A DNA stretch of 64,000 bases from the NCBI GenBank assembly GCA_005405945.1, contig BJHW01000001.1, positions 5,146,001 to 5,210,000 of the forward strand, read 5' to 3'. A program made the translations under genes and the position numbers. The notes beneath the pieces were generated by a model. It saw only the letters and a list, made by a program, of their open reading frames with translations. It made no database searches and had not been told where the DNA came from. Of the stretch, positions 8,324-16,026 are shown piece by piece. The DNA comes from Streptomyces violaceusniger. Its GTDB lineage: Bacteria > Actinomycetota > Actinomycetes > Streptomycetales > Streptomycetaceae. Position 1 is the stretch's first letter; the number at the start of each line of letters is the position of its first letter.

Positions 8324-10813
8324 TCACTCCACGAACAGGCCCCGCTCCGCGGCCTTCGCGTCGAACTCCTCCAGCCGCGCCTGCGCGTCCGGCAGCGCGT
8401 CGCACATCGCCTCCAGCAGCACCCGCCCCAGCAGCATCGGGGCACACGCGGTGTCGAAGGCGAGGCCTGTGCCGACCGCCGCGGGCAGCAGCAGATCGCT
8501 GTGGCGGGCCACCGGGGCGAAGGCGCTGTCCGCGACGGTGACCACGGTCAGGCCCGCCTCCCGGGCGTACTCCAGACCCTCCACGACCTCGCGCGGATGC
8601 CGCGGCAGCGCGAAGCACAGCAGCGCCGTGGCGCCCGCGCGCTTCGCCGCGTCCACGCGGTCGTCGAGCATCGTGCCGCCCTCGTCGAGCAGCCGGACGT
8701 CCGGATGGACCTTGCTCGCGAAGTAGCTGAAGCCGCGGGCCTGCGCGGAGGCGGCGCGCAGCCCGAGGACCGGCAGCGGACGGGAGGCGGCGAGCAGCCG
8801 TCCGGCGCGGACGACGGGGGCGGGGTCGGCCAGCAGCGCGGCGAGATGGCGCAGATTGTCGATCTCGGACTGCACGGCCTGCTGGTACTCGTTGTACGAC
8901 CCCTCGTCCGCCTCCGGCTCGGCGGGCGCGACATCGCGCAGATGCTTGCGCAGCGCCGGATAGCCGTCGAAGCCGAGGGCGACCGCGAAGCGGGTCACGG
9001 ACGGCTGGCTGACGCCCGCGAGTTCGGCCAGCTCGACGCTGGAGAGGAACGGCGCGTCCGCGGCCCGCCGCACCATGCAGTGGGCGATCCGCCGCTGGGT
9101 CGGGGTCAGCCGGTGGCCCTCGAAGAGCGCCTGCAGCCGGGCGGAGGTCGAAACACCGGAGCCGGTCGGGGCGCCTGCCACCCCCGCCGATGCCACCGCG
9201 ACGTCCTCGCCCACCGGCGTCATCTGCCCACCACTCAGCCCGTGGTCCGTACTCATCACGTCCTCCTGACCCTCGTACCCTCGTCCCTCAAGCCCCGCCA
9301 ACCGGTCGAGCAGGCGCGCGGCCACCGCCACATCCTCTGTCAACGGCCGGTCCTCCATCCGGGGATCGAGCACTTCCGACGCCAGGGCGAAGGCCACACC
9401 GGCCGGGAGCTCCGGGTCCGGCTCAAGACCGCGCTGGCGCAACGCCCGTACGGCCGCGACCAGTTCACAGCCCAGCACCAGCCGGTAGTGGTCGGCCACC
9501 CGGAGCGTCTGGCGGGCGCCGAGCGAGGCGAAACTGGCCTGTTCCTCCACCCCGCGCGAGAGCACGGCATGGCCCAGCGAGGCGGGGTGGGAGACCGCGC
9601 GCATCTCGCCGAGGGCCGCCCCCGCCGCGTATTCGAGGATCATCACGCCCGAGCTCGCGGGCGCGGGGTCGCCGAGGAAGGGCCGCAGCCGGGTGAAGTC
9701 GGGTTCGCTGAGCGCGGCGAGCCGGGCGGTGGAGAGCCGGGCGGTCTGGAGCACGGCGAGCCGGAAGTGGTCCAGGGCGAGGGCGGTGTGCGCGGCGTAG
9801 AAGTTGCCGTGGTGGTAGGCGGCCTCGTCGGTGGAGCTGATCAGCGGGTTCTCGGCGGCGGCGTTGAACTCGACGGTCAGCACCCGCTCCAGCGCGTCCG
9901 TCGCGTCCAGCGCCGGTCCGTGGATCTGCGGCAGACAGCGGAAGCCGTACGGGTCCTGTATGCGGCCCAGCGGCGGGGTGGGCCGGGGCGGGGCGCCGAG
10001 CAGGGCGCGCATCCGGGCGGCGGCCGCGACGGAGCCGGGGTGCGGCCGGGACGCGTGGACGGGTTCGGCGTACGCCTCGTACGAGCCGCCGACCGCGATC
10101 AGCGAGAGCGCGGCCACGGCGAGCGAGGCGGACAGCAGCCGCCGCAGTTCGGCGAGGGCGAGCGCGGACTGGCCGAGGGTGAGGGCGTTGCTGCTGATGA
10201 GCGCCAGGGCGTCGTTGCTGTCGAGGGTGATGGGGTCGGGGGCGCGACGGCCCGGGGCGGCCTCGGTGAGGTCCCAGGGGTGCTCGCCGACGAGCGCGAG
10301 ACCGGTCTGGGCGAGCGCGGCGAGGTCCCCGGTGCCGACCGCGCCGTATTCGTTGATCACCGGGTGGGCGCCGCTGTCCAGGCCCTCGACGAGCGCGGTG
10401 ACGACGGCGGGGCGCAGCCCGGCGCCGCCCGCCAGCAGCTGATTGGCGCGGACGGCCATCATGGCGCGCACCTCGCGGCCGGGCAGCGGTGCGCCGATCG
10501 CGCCGGCGTGGCTGCGCAGCAGCCGCAGCCCGTGGTCGGAGTCGGCCGGGCCGACGTCCTCGGTGCGGTTGGCGCCCACTCCGGTGCTGCGCCCGTAGAC
10601 GCGGCCGGTGGCCGCGAGCCGGTCCGCGGTCTCCCAGGCGCGCTCGGCCAGGGCGAGCGCGGTGGGATCGGGCGCGGCGGGCCGGCTGAGACGGTCGGCC
10701 AGCCGCACGACATCCACGACGCGTAGGCTCCGGCCGTCCAGCGTGATCCGCGGGTCGGCGCCGTCGGTGCCGTCGGCCGCCGCGTGATCAGCATCCAGCA
10801 TGTGAGACAACAT
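8324..10813 (-). CDS. HAL/PAL-like lyase lacking the MIO triad, fused in frame to an RpiR/MurR-SIS regulator
   Basis: One 829-aa reading frame. Residues about 1-515 are an aromatic-amino-acid-lyase fold: VYGRSTGVG (catalytic-Tyr loop), and INEYGAVGTGDLAALAQ where true lyases have G-S/A-V-G-A-S-G-D-L. The Ala-Ser-Gly that makes the MIO cofactor is absent and the loop is one residue shorter, so ordinary deamination is unlikely. Residues about 520-829 are an RpiR-type regulator: an HTH (SSVELAELAGVSQPSVTRFA) then a SIS sugar-isomerase domain. An internal ATG at 9256 (MSTDHG) has a perfect AGGAGGA site in front, so the regulator may be made separately (310 aa), and the fusion may be real or an indel artefact. 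Divergent from a quaternary-amine ABC importer. I take ATG 10813 as start; a TTG at 10852 is possible. Confidence 0.8.
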   Translation of the reverse strand: MLSHMLDADHAAADGTDGADPRITLDGRSLRVVDVVRLADRLSRPAAPDPTALALAERAWETADRLAATGRVYGRSTGVGANRTEDVGPADSDHGLRLLRSHAGAIGAPLPGREVRAMMAVRANQLLAGGAGLRPAVVTALVEGLDSGAHPVINEYGAVGTGDLAALAQTGLALVGEHPWDLTEAAPGRRAPDPITLDSNDALALISSNALTLGQSALALAELRRLLSASLAVAALSLIAVGGSYEAYAEPVHASRPHPGSVAAAARMRALLGAPPRPTPPLGRIQDPYGFRCLPQIHGPALDATDALERVLTVEFNAAAENPLISSTDEAAYHHGNFYAAHTALALDHFRLAVLQTARLSTARLAALSEPDFTRLRPFLGDPAPASSGVMILEYAAGAALGEMRAVSHPASLGHAVLSRGVEEQASFASLGARQTLRVADHYRLVLGCELVAAVRALRQRGLEPDPELPAGVAFALASEVLDPRMEDRPLTEDVAVAARLLDRLAGLEGRGYEGQEDVMSTDHGLSGGQMTPVGEDVAVASAGVAGAPTGSGVSTSARLQALFEGHRLTPTQRRIAHCMVRRAADAPFLSSVELAELAGVSQPSVTRFAVALGFDGYPALRKHLRDVAPAEPEADEGSYNEYQQAVQSEIDNLRHLAALLADPAPVVRAGRLLAASRPLPVLGLRAASAQARGFSYFASKVHPDVRLLDEGGTMLDDRVDAAKRAGATALLCFALPRHPREVVEGLEYAREAGLTVVTVADSAFAPVARHSDLLLPAAVGTGLAFDTACAPMLLGRVLLEAMCDALPDAQARLEEFDAKAAERGLFVE

Positions 10814-10974
10814 CCAGGGCAACCCCTCTCGAACACGCCTTTTCTGGGCCAACCGCTCAGCACTCCGTCCACATCGCGAGCAGAAGTAACCGGTGATTAA
10901 CGCAGACCTCTTGACTTCTATTCACTCGACTATGACTGTGCATGACTATATGCAGACAGGGCAAGGGGAAGCGG
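10814..10974. promoter_or_regulatory. divergent promoter region between lyase-regulator and ABC importer
   Basis: 161 bases serving both directions. It contains a TTGACT box (10913-10918 region) and the inverted repeat TGCAT-N6-ATGCA (10939-10954) just before the importer ribosome-binding site. The repeat is a candidate operator for the RpiR domain encoded next door; this is inference. Confidence 0.4.
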
Positions 10975-12153
10975 ATGATCAGCTTCAAGGACGTCAGTAA
11001 GCACTACCCGAACGGCACCACGGCGGTGGATCGCCTCAGTCTCGAGCTCCCGGAAGGGGGCATCACCGTTCTTGTCGGCACCTCGGGCTGCGGCAAGACC
11101 ACCACGCTCCGCATGGTCAACCGCATGGTCGAGCCGACCAGCGGCACGGTGAGCGTGGGCGGGCGTGATGTCCTGCGAGCGGACGCCGCCGAGCTGCGGC
11201 GCGGAATCGGCTATGTGATCCAGCAGGCCGGGCTCTTCCCGCACCGCACCATCCTCGACAACATCGCCACCGTCCCGCTGCTGCTGGGCTGGGGCCGCCG
11301 CAAGGCGCGGGCCCGCGCCGCCGAGCTGCTGGAGCTGGTCGGGCTGCCCGCCGACTCCGGCAAGCGCTACCCGCACCAGCTCTCGGGCGGTCAGCAGCAG
11401 CGCGTGGGGGTCGCCCGCGCGCTGGCCGCCGATCCGCCGGTGCTGCTGATGGACGAGCCGTTCGGGGCGGTCGACCCGGTCGTACGAACCCAGCTCCAGA
11501 ACGAGCTGCTGCGGCTCCAGAGCGAGCTGCGCAAGACGGTCGTCTTCGTCACCCACGACATCGACGAGGCGGTACGGCTCGGCGACCGCATCGCGATCTT
11601 CCGCACCGGCGGCCACCTCGTCCAGTGCGCACCCCCCGCCGAGCTGCTGGCGAGCCCCGCCGACGACTTCGTGGCGGGCTTCCTGGGCGCCGAGCGCGGG
11701 CTGAAGCTGCTCTCCCTGTCCACCCTCGCCGACGTGGACCGGGAGCCCGTGCCCGCCGACGGGCAGCGCTGGCGGCTGGTCACCTCCGAGCGCGGTGAGC
11801 CGGTGGGCTGGCGCGACACCGAGGGGCCGGAGGGCGACCGGGCCCCGCTGCTGCCGGTGCGCCCGCTGCGGGACGGCGACTCGCTGCTCACCGCCCTGGA
11901 CGAGTCGCTGGCCTCGCCCGCCGGTCTGGTGGCCCGCGTGGACGCCGACGGGGTGCTCACCGGGGTCACCGGGCGCGAGGCGATCCATGAGTACGCGGGG
12001 CAGCGCCACGCGGAGGCGGGCCGCGCGGCCGCCCTCAAGAACGCCGCCGCCGGAACCGACGAGGCGCCCGGGACCGCCGAGGCTTCCGAAGCCGCCGAGG
12101 CGCCCGAAGCCGCCGAGGACCCGAAGAGCCCCGACACGAGCGTGACCGCATGA
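10975..12153 (+). CDS. ABC importer ATP-binding protein, glycine betaine/quaternary amine type (OpuCA/ProV-like)
   Basis: ATPase of a quaternary-amine importer, 392 aa. Walker A GTSGCGKTT (about residue 35), Q-loop QQAGLFPH, signature LSGGQQQRVGVARAL, Walker B LLMDEPFGAVD and H-loop THDIDEA are all intact. The C-terminal 130 residues form a divergent CBS-like regulatory region ending in an Ala/Glu-rich repeat tail. Start ATG 10975 (MISFKDVSKHYPNG) follows AAGGGGA. Its stop overlaps the next gene by 4 bases (ATGA). First gene of a four-gene importer operon and divergent from the lyase-RpiR gene. Confidence 0.93.
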   Translation: MISFKDVSKHYPNGTTAVDRLSLELPEGGITVLVGTSGCGKTTTLRMVNRMVEPTSGTVSVGGRDVLRADAAELRRGIGYVIQQAGLFPHRTILDNIATVPLLLGWGRRKARARAAELLELVGLPADSGKRYPHQLSGGQQQRVGVARALAADPPVLLMDEPFGAVDPVVRTQLQNELLRLQSELRKTVVFVTHDIDEAVRLGDRIAIFRTGGHLVQCAPPAELLASPADDFVAGFLGAERGLKLLSLSTLADVDREPVPADGQRWRLVTSERGEPVGWRDTEGPEGDRAPLLPVRPLRDGDSLLTALDESLASPAGLVARVDADGVLTGVTGREAIHEYAGQRHAEAGRAAALKNAAAGTDEAPGTAEASEAAEAPEAAEDPKSPDTSVTA

Positions 12154-12791
12154 CCATCGACTGGGGCTGGTTCCCCGACCATCAGTCCGACCTGGTCACG
12201 CTCACCCTCGACCACCTCTCCACCGCCGTCCCCGCCGTCCTCTTCGGTCTGCTGATCGCGCTGCCGCTGGCCGTGATCGCCCACCGGGTGCGCCCGCTGC
12301 GCGGACTCCTGCTCGGGGTCTCGAACATCCTGTTCACCATCCCCTCCATCGCGATCTTCGTCCTGCTGCTGCCGGTCACCGGCCTCACCCGCACCACCGC
12401 CATCACCGGCCTGACCATCTACACCCTGGTCGTGCTGCTCCGGAACACCGTCGAAGGCCTCGACAGCGTCCCCACCAAGGTCCGCGAGGCGTCCACCGCG
12501 ATGGGCGCCCGTCCGCTGCGCACCCTGCTCACCGTCGAGCTGCCGCTCGCCTTCCCGGTGATCATGGCGGGCGTACGGGTGGCCACGGTGATGGCGATCT
12601 CGCTGGTCAGCGTGGCCAGCTACATCGGGTACGGCGGCCTCGGCCAGCTGTTCACCGACGGCTTCCAGCGCAACTACCCCACCCCCGTCGTGGCCGGAGT
12701 CATCCTGTCCCTGCTGCTCGCGCTGGTCGCGGACGCCGTGCTGGTCACCATCCAGTGGCTGTGCACCCCGTGGCTGAGGAGGCGTGCCTGA
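12150..12791 (+). CDS. ABC importer permease, OpuCB type
   Basis: 213-aa inner-membrane permease of the binding-protein-dependent transport family with five to six membrane segments. The EAA-type coupling loop is visible as REASTAMGARPLRTLLTVELPLA (about residues 112-134), which contacts the ATPase. Start ATG overlaps the ATPase stop. The next gene encodes a paralogous permease, so the channel is a heterodimer, the usual arrangement for OpuC/EgtU-like importers with separate components. Confidence 0.92.
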   Translation: MTIDWGWFPDHQSDLVTLTLDHLSTAVPAVLFGLLIALPLAVIAHRVRPLRGLLLGVSNILFTIPSIAIFVLLLPVTGLTRTTAITGLTIYTLVVLLRNTVEGLDSVPTKVREASTAMGARPLRTLLTVELPLAFPVIMAGVRVATVMAISLVSVASYIGYGGLGQLFTDGFQRNYPTPVVAGVILSLLLALVADAVLVTIQWLCTPWLRRRA

Positions 12792-12792
12792 C

Positions 12793-13470
12793 ATGCTCGA
12801 ACTACTCCAGAACCTCCTCCGCTGGCTGACCAGCGGCTCCCAGTGGTCCGGGCCCGACGGCATCGCCACCCGCCTGCTGGAGCACGTCCAGTACTCGCTG
12901 CTGGCCACCCTGGTCGCCGCCGCCATCGCCCTCCCGGTCGGGCTGCTCATCGGGCACACCGGGCGCGGCGCGTTCCTCGCCATCAACCTCTCCGGCTTCG
13001 GCCGGGCGCTGCCGACCGTCGGCCTGGTCACCCTGGTCTTCCTGGCCAGCGGGCTGAGCATGTGGCCGGTGTACGTCTCGCTGGTCGCCCTCGCGATCCC
13101 GGTGATCGTCACCAATACGTACGCGGGCATGGCCGCCGTGGACCCCGAGGTCAGGGACGCGGCACGGGGCCAGGGCATGCGCTGGTACCAGGTGCTGTTC
13201 CAGGTCGAGCTGCCGCTCGCGCTGCCGCTGATCATGACCGGGCTGCGGCTGGCCTGCGTCCAGGTCGTGGCCACCGCGACCATCGCCGCGTACGTCAGCT
13301 TCGGCGGGCTCGGCCGCTACGTCTTCGACGGGCTCGCCCAGCGCGACCTGGTGCAGGTGCTGGGCGGGGCGGTGCTGGTCGCCGTGCTGGCCATCGCCCT
13401 GGACCTGGCGCTGGCCGGAGTGCAACGCCTGCTGTTCCGCAACCGCCCGCCGCGCGCCCACGCGCACTGA
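12793..13470 (+). CDS. ABC importer permease, OpuCD type
   Basis: Second permease subunit (225 aa). The coupling loop is VRDAARGQGMRWYQVLFQVELP, partnered with a GMAAVDPEV stretch; multiple membrane segments follow (TVGLVTLVFLASGLSMWPVY, SLVALAIPVIVTNTY). I prefer ATG 12793, which lies 10 bases after GAGGAGG; a GTG at 12784 is too close to that site. Separated from the preceding permease stop by a single base, followed after 82 bases by the binding protein. Confidence 0.92.
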   Translation: MLELLQNLLRWLTSGSQWSGPDGIATRLLEHVQYSLLATLVAAAIALPVGLLIGHTGRGAFLAINLSGFGRALPTVGLVTLVFLASGLSMWPVYVSLVALAIPVIVTNTYAGMAAVDPEVRDAARGQGMRWYQVLFQVELPLALPLIMTGLRLACVQVVATATIAAYVSFGGLGRYVFDGLAQRDLVQVLGGAVLVAVLAIALDLALAGVQRLLFRNRPPRAHAH

Positions 13471-13552
13471 AGCCCGCCACCCGGCTCCACCCCGAGGCGA
13501 CTCAGCGCCCCTCCGACTCAGCGACTTCACTCCGATCCGAGGAGACGACCCC

Positions 13553-14490
13553 ATGAACCGCAGGAAACTGCTCGGCGGCCTGCTCGCCGGCGCCTCCGTG
13601 CCCACGCTCGCCGCCTGTAGCGGCGGCGTCACCTCGCTCAAGGGCGACGGCGGCAGCGGCGGCTCGGGCGGCGGCAGCAGCCTGGGCGGGCTGGTCATCG
13701 GCACCGCCAACTTCACCGAGAACCAGCTGCTGGGCTACCTCTACGCCGAGGCGCTGAAGGGCGCGGGCATCAAGACCAGCGTGCGGCCCAACCTCGGCTC
13801 CCGAGAGATCGTCATACCCGCCCTCCAGCAGGGCGATATCGATCTGCTCCCCGAGTACCAGGGCAATCTGCTGCTCCACTTCGACGACAAGGCCCCCAGA
13901 CCGAGGCCGGCGACCTCCAGAACGCCCTCACCGTGGCCCTCCCCAGCGGCCTGGAGGCGCTGTCGTACGCGGCCGCCGAGGACAAGGACGTCTTCTGCGT
14001 CACCCGCGAGGCCGCCCGGAAGTACGGGCTGCGCAGCTTCGCCGACCTCGCCAAGCAGAACGGCAAGCTGGTCTTCGGCGGCCCGGCCGAGGACAAGAAC
14101 CGCGTGGTCGGCCTGGTCGGCCTCAAGGACCGCTACGGCGTGACCTTCAAGGAGTTCAAGGCCCTCGATGCCTCCGGGCCCCTGGTCAAGGGCGCGTTGA
14201 AGAAGGGGGATGTGGACGTCGCCAACCTCTTCTCCACCGACCCCGACATCGAGGCCAACGACTGGGTGATCCTCGCCGACCCCAAGGCCCTCATCCCCGC
14301 CCAGCACATCGTGCCCGTGGTCCGCGCCGCCAAGGCCGACGCCAAGGTCCGCAAGGCCCTGGCCCGCCTGGGCGGCGCCCTCACCACCCGGGAACTGGCC
14401 CGGCTCAACAAGCTGGTGAGCAACGACAAGAAGGACCCGGACCGGGTCGCCGCCGACTGGGCCGCCAAGAACGGCCTGACCAAGAAGTAG
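13553..14490 (+). CDS. quaternary-amine ABC substrate-binding lipoprotein, OpuAC family (apparent frameshift)
   Basis: Extracellular solute-binding lipoprotein: signal peptide MNRRKLLGGLLAGAS then lipobox TLAAC (Cys about residue 22), followed by a Gly/Ser linker. The mature protein starts LVIGTANFTENQLLGYLYAEAL, typical of OpuAC/OpuCC/EgtU-type binders, with LPEYQGNLL in lobe 1. Frame breaks at the C run 13893-13897; one added C gives DDKAPQTEAGDLQNALTVALP and a 312-aa protein. Completes an ATPase-permease-permease-binder operon. Ligand is not decidable from sequence alone: glycine betaine, choline, carnitine or ergothioneine are all in the family range. Confidence 0.85.
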
Positions 14491-14548
14491 ACGGCCTCAC
14501 CACGAAGTAAACGGCTCACCACGAAGTAAACGGCTCACCACGAAGTAG
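14471..14548 (+). repeat. fourfold tandem duplication of the binding-protein 3' end
   Basis: The last 20 bases of the gene (14471-14490, ending in TAG) are followed by three near-copies (14491-14510, 14511-14529, 14530-14548). Each again ends in AAGTAA or AAGTAG, so four stop codons follow one another in shifted frames. The array ends just before the ribosome-binding site of the next gene. Confidence 0.85.
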
Positions 14549-14563
14549 CGGCAGGAGCACCGT

Positions 14564-16011
14564 ATGCCCGACTCCCCGGACGCGCTGGACTCTTTGGTCG
14601 AAAAGCGCTCGATCGACGTCGTCCCGGACGCGGAGCGCCATGGCACCGCCTTCAGCCAGTTCACCCTGTGGCTCGGCGCCAACCTCCAGATCACCGCCGT
14701 CGTGACCGGCGCCCTGGCGGTGGTCTTCGGTGCCGCCGCCTTCTGGGCGATCATCGCCCTGCTGATCGGCAACCTGCTCGGCGGAGCCGTCATGGCGCTC
14801 CACTCCGCCCAGGGACCGCGGCTCGGCCTGCCCCAGATGATCTCCTCCCGGGCCCAGTTCGGGGTCCGGGGCGCGATCGTCCCGCTGCTGCTGGTCATCG
14901 TCATGTACGTGGGCTTCTTCGCCAGCGGCAGCGTGCTGGCGGGACAGGCGGTCGGCGAGCTCACCCATCTCGGCGACACCACCGGGATCGTCCTCTTCGC
15001 CCTCGTCACCGCCGTGGCGGCCGCGGTCGGCTACCGCCTGATCCACACCCTGGGCCGGATCGCGGGCGTCGTCTGCGCCCTGGCCTTCGTCTACCTGGGC
15101 ATCCGGCTGCTGGACCGCACCGACCTGGCCACGCTCCTCCACGACCGGACCTTCGACTTCCCGCTCTGCCTCCTCGCGGTGTCGCTGTCCGCCTCCTGGC
15201 AGCTCGCCTTCGGCCCGTACGTCGCCGACTACTCCCGCTATCTGCCGCGCGCCACCTCCGCGAAGGCCACCTTCTCCTGGACCCTCGCCGGCACCGTCCT
15301 CGGCTCCCAGTGGTCCATGACCTTCGGCGCCCTCGCGGCCTCCGCGGCCGGCCACGCCTTCGTCGGCCACGAGGTCTCGTACATCGTCGGCCTCGGCGGC
15401 GGTGCGGCCCTGATCACCTCGCTGCTCTACTTCGTCATCGCCCTCGGCAAGCTGACGATCAACGTCCTCAACACCTACGGCGGCTTCATGTCGATGGTGA
15501 CCAGCGTCAGCGGCTTCCGCGGCCGCGCCACCCTCTCCCCGCGCGGCCGGGCCGCCTACATCGCCGGGATCATGGTCGCGGGCACGGCGGTCGCGCTGCT
15601 CGGCAAGGACAGCTTCCTGTCCTCCTTCAAGGACTTCCTGCTGTTCCTGCTGACCTTCTTCACCCCGTGGAGCGCGATCAACCTCGTCGACTACTACGCC
15701 ATCGCCAAGGAGCGCTACGACATCCCCGCCCTCAGCGACCCGAACGGCCGCTACGGCGCCTGGCGCTGGAAGGCGCTGTCCACCTACGCCCTCGGCGTCC
15801 TCGCCCAACTCCCCTTCCTGTCCACCGCCTTCTACACCGGCCCCTTCGTCGCCCCGCTGGGCGGCGCGGACATCTCCTGGCTCGTCGGCCTGGCCGTCCC
15901 GCCGCCGTCTACTGGCTCCTGGCCCACCGCGACACCGCCCACGTCCCGGACCGCATGATCCTCACCCCGGAGCCGACACCGGGCCGCCCGTACGTCACCG
16001 AGTCCGGGTGA
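14564..16011 (+). CDS. NCS1 cytosine/purine/hydantoin-type permease (apparent frameshift)
   Basis: Twelve-segment NCS1 transporter (CodB-like), 482 aa after repair. The N-terminal region has the family signature FTLWLGANLQITAVVTGAL and LGLPQMISSRAQFGVRG. The middle has FGPYVADYSRYLPR, and TFFTPWSAINLVDYY marks helix 10. Frame changes at 15898-15900 (CCC); one added C continues GLAVPAAVYWLLAHRD to the stop at 16011. Start ATG 14564 follows GCAGGAG. Downstream of the betaine-type importer in the same orientation, so it may be part of the same nutrient locus. Substrate uncertain: nucleobase, allantoin or hydantoin-like. Confidence 0.87.
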
Positions 16012-16026
16012 CGGCGGGCCGGGGCC

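Noticed and set aside
13553..16011. Treating the binding protein and NCS1 permease as true pseudogenes
   Set aside because: Each is broken by a single missing C in a C run, with full-length conserved sequence on both sides; consensus error is the simpler explanation.
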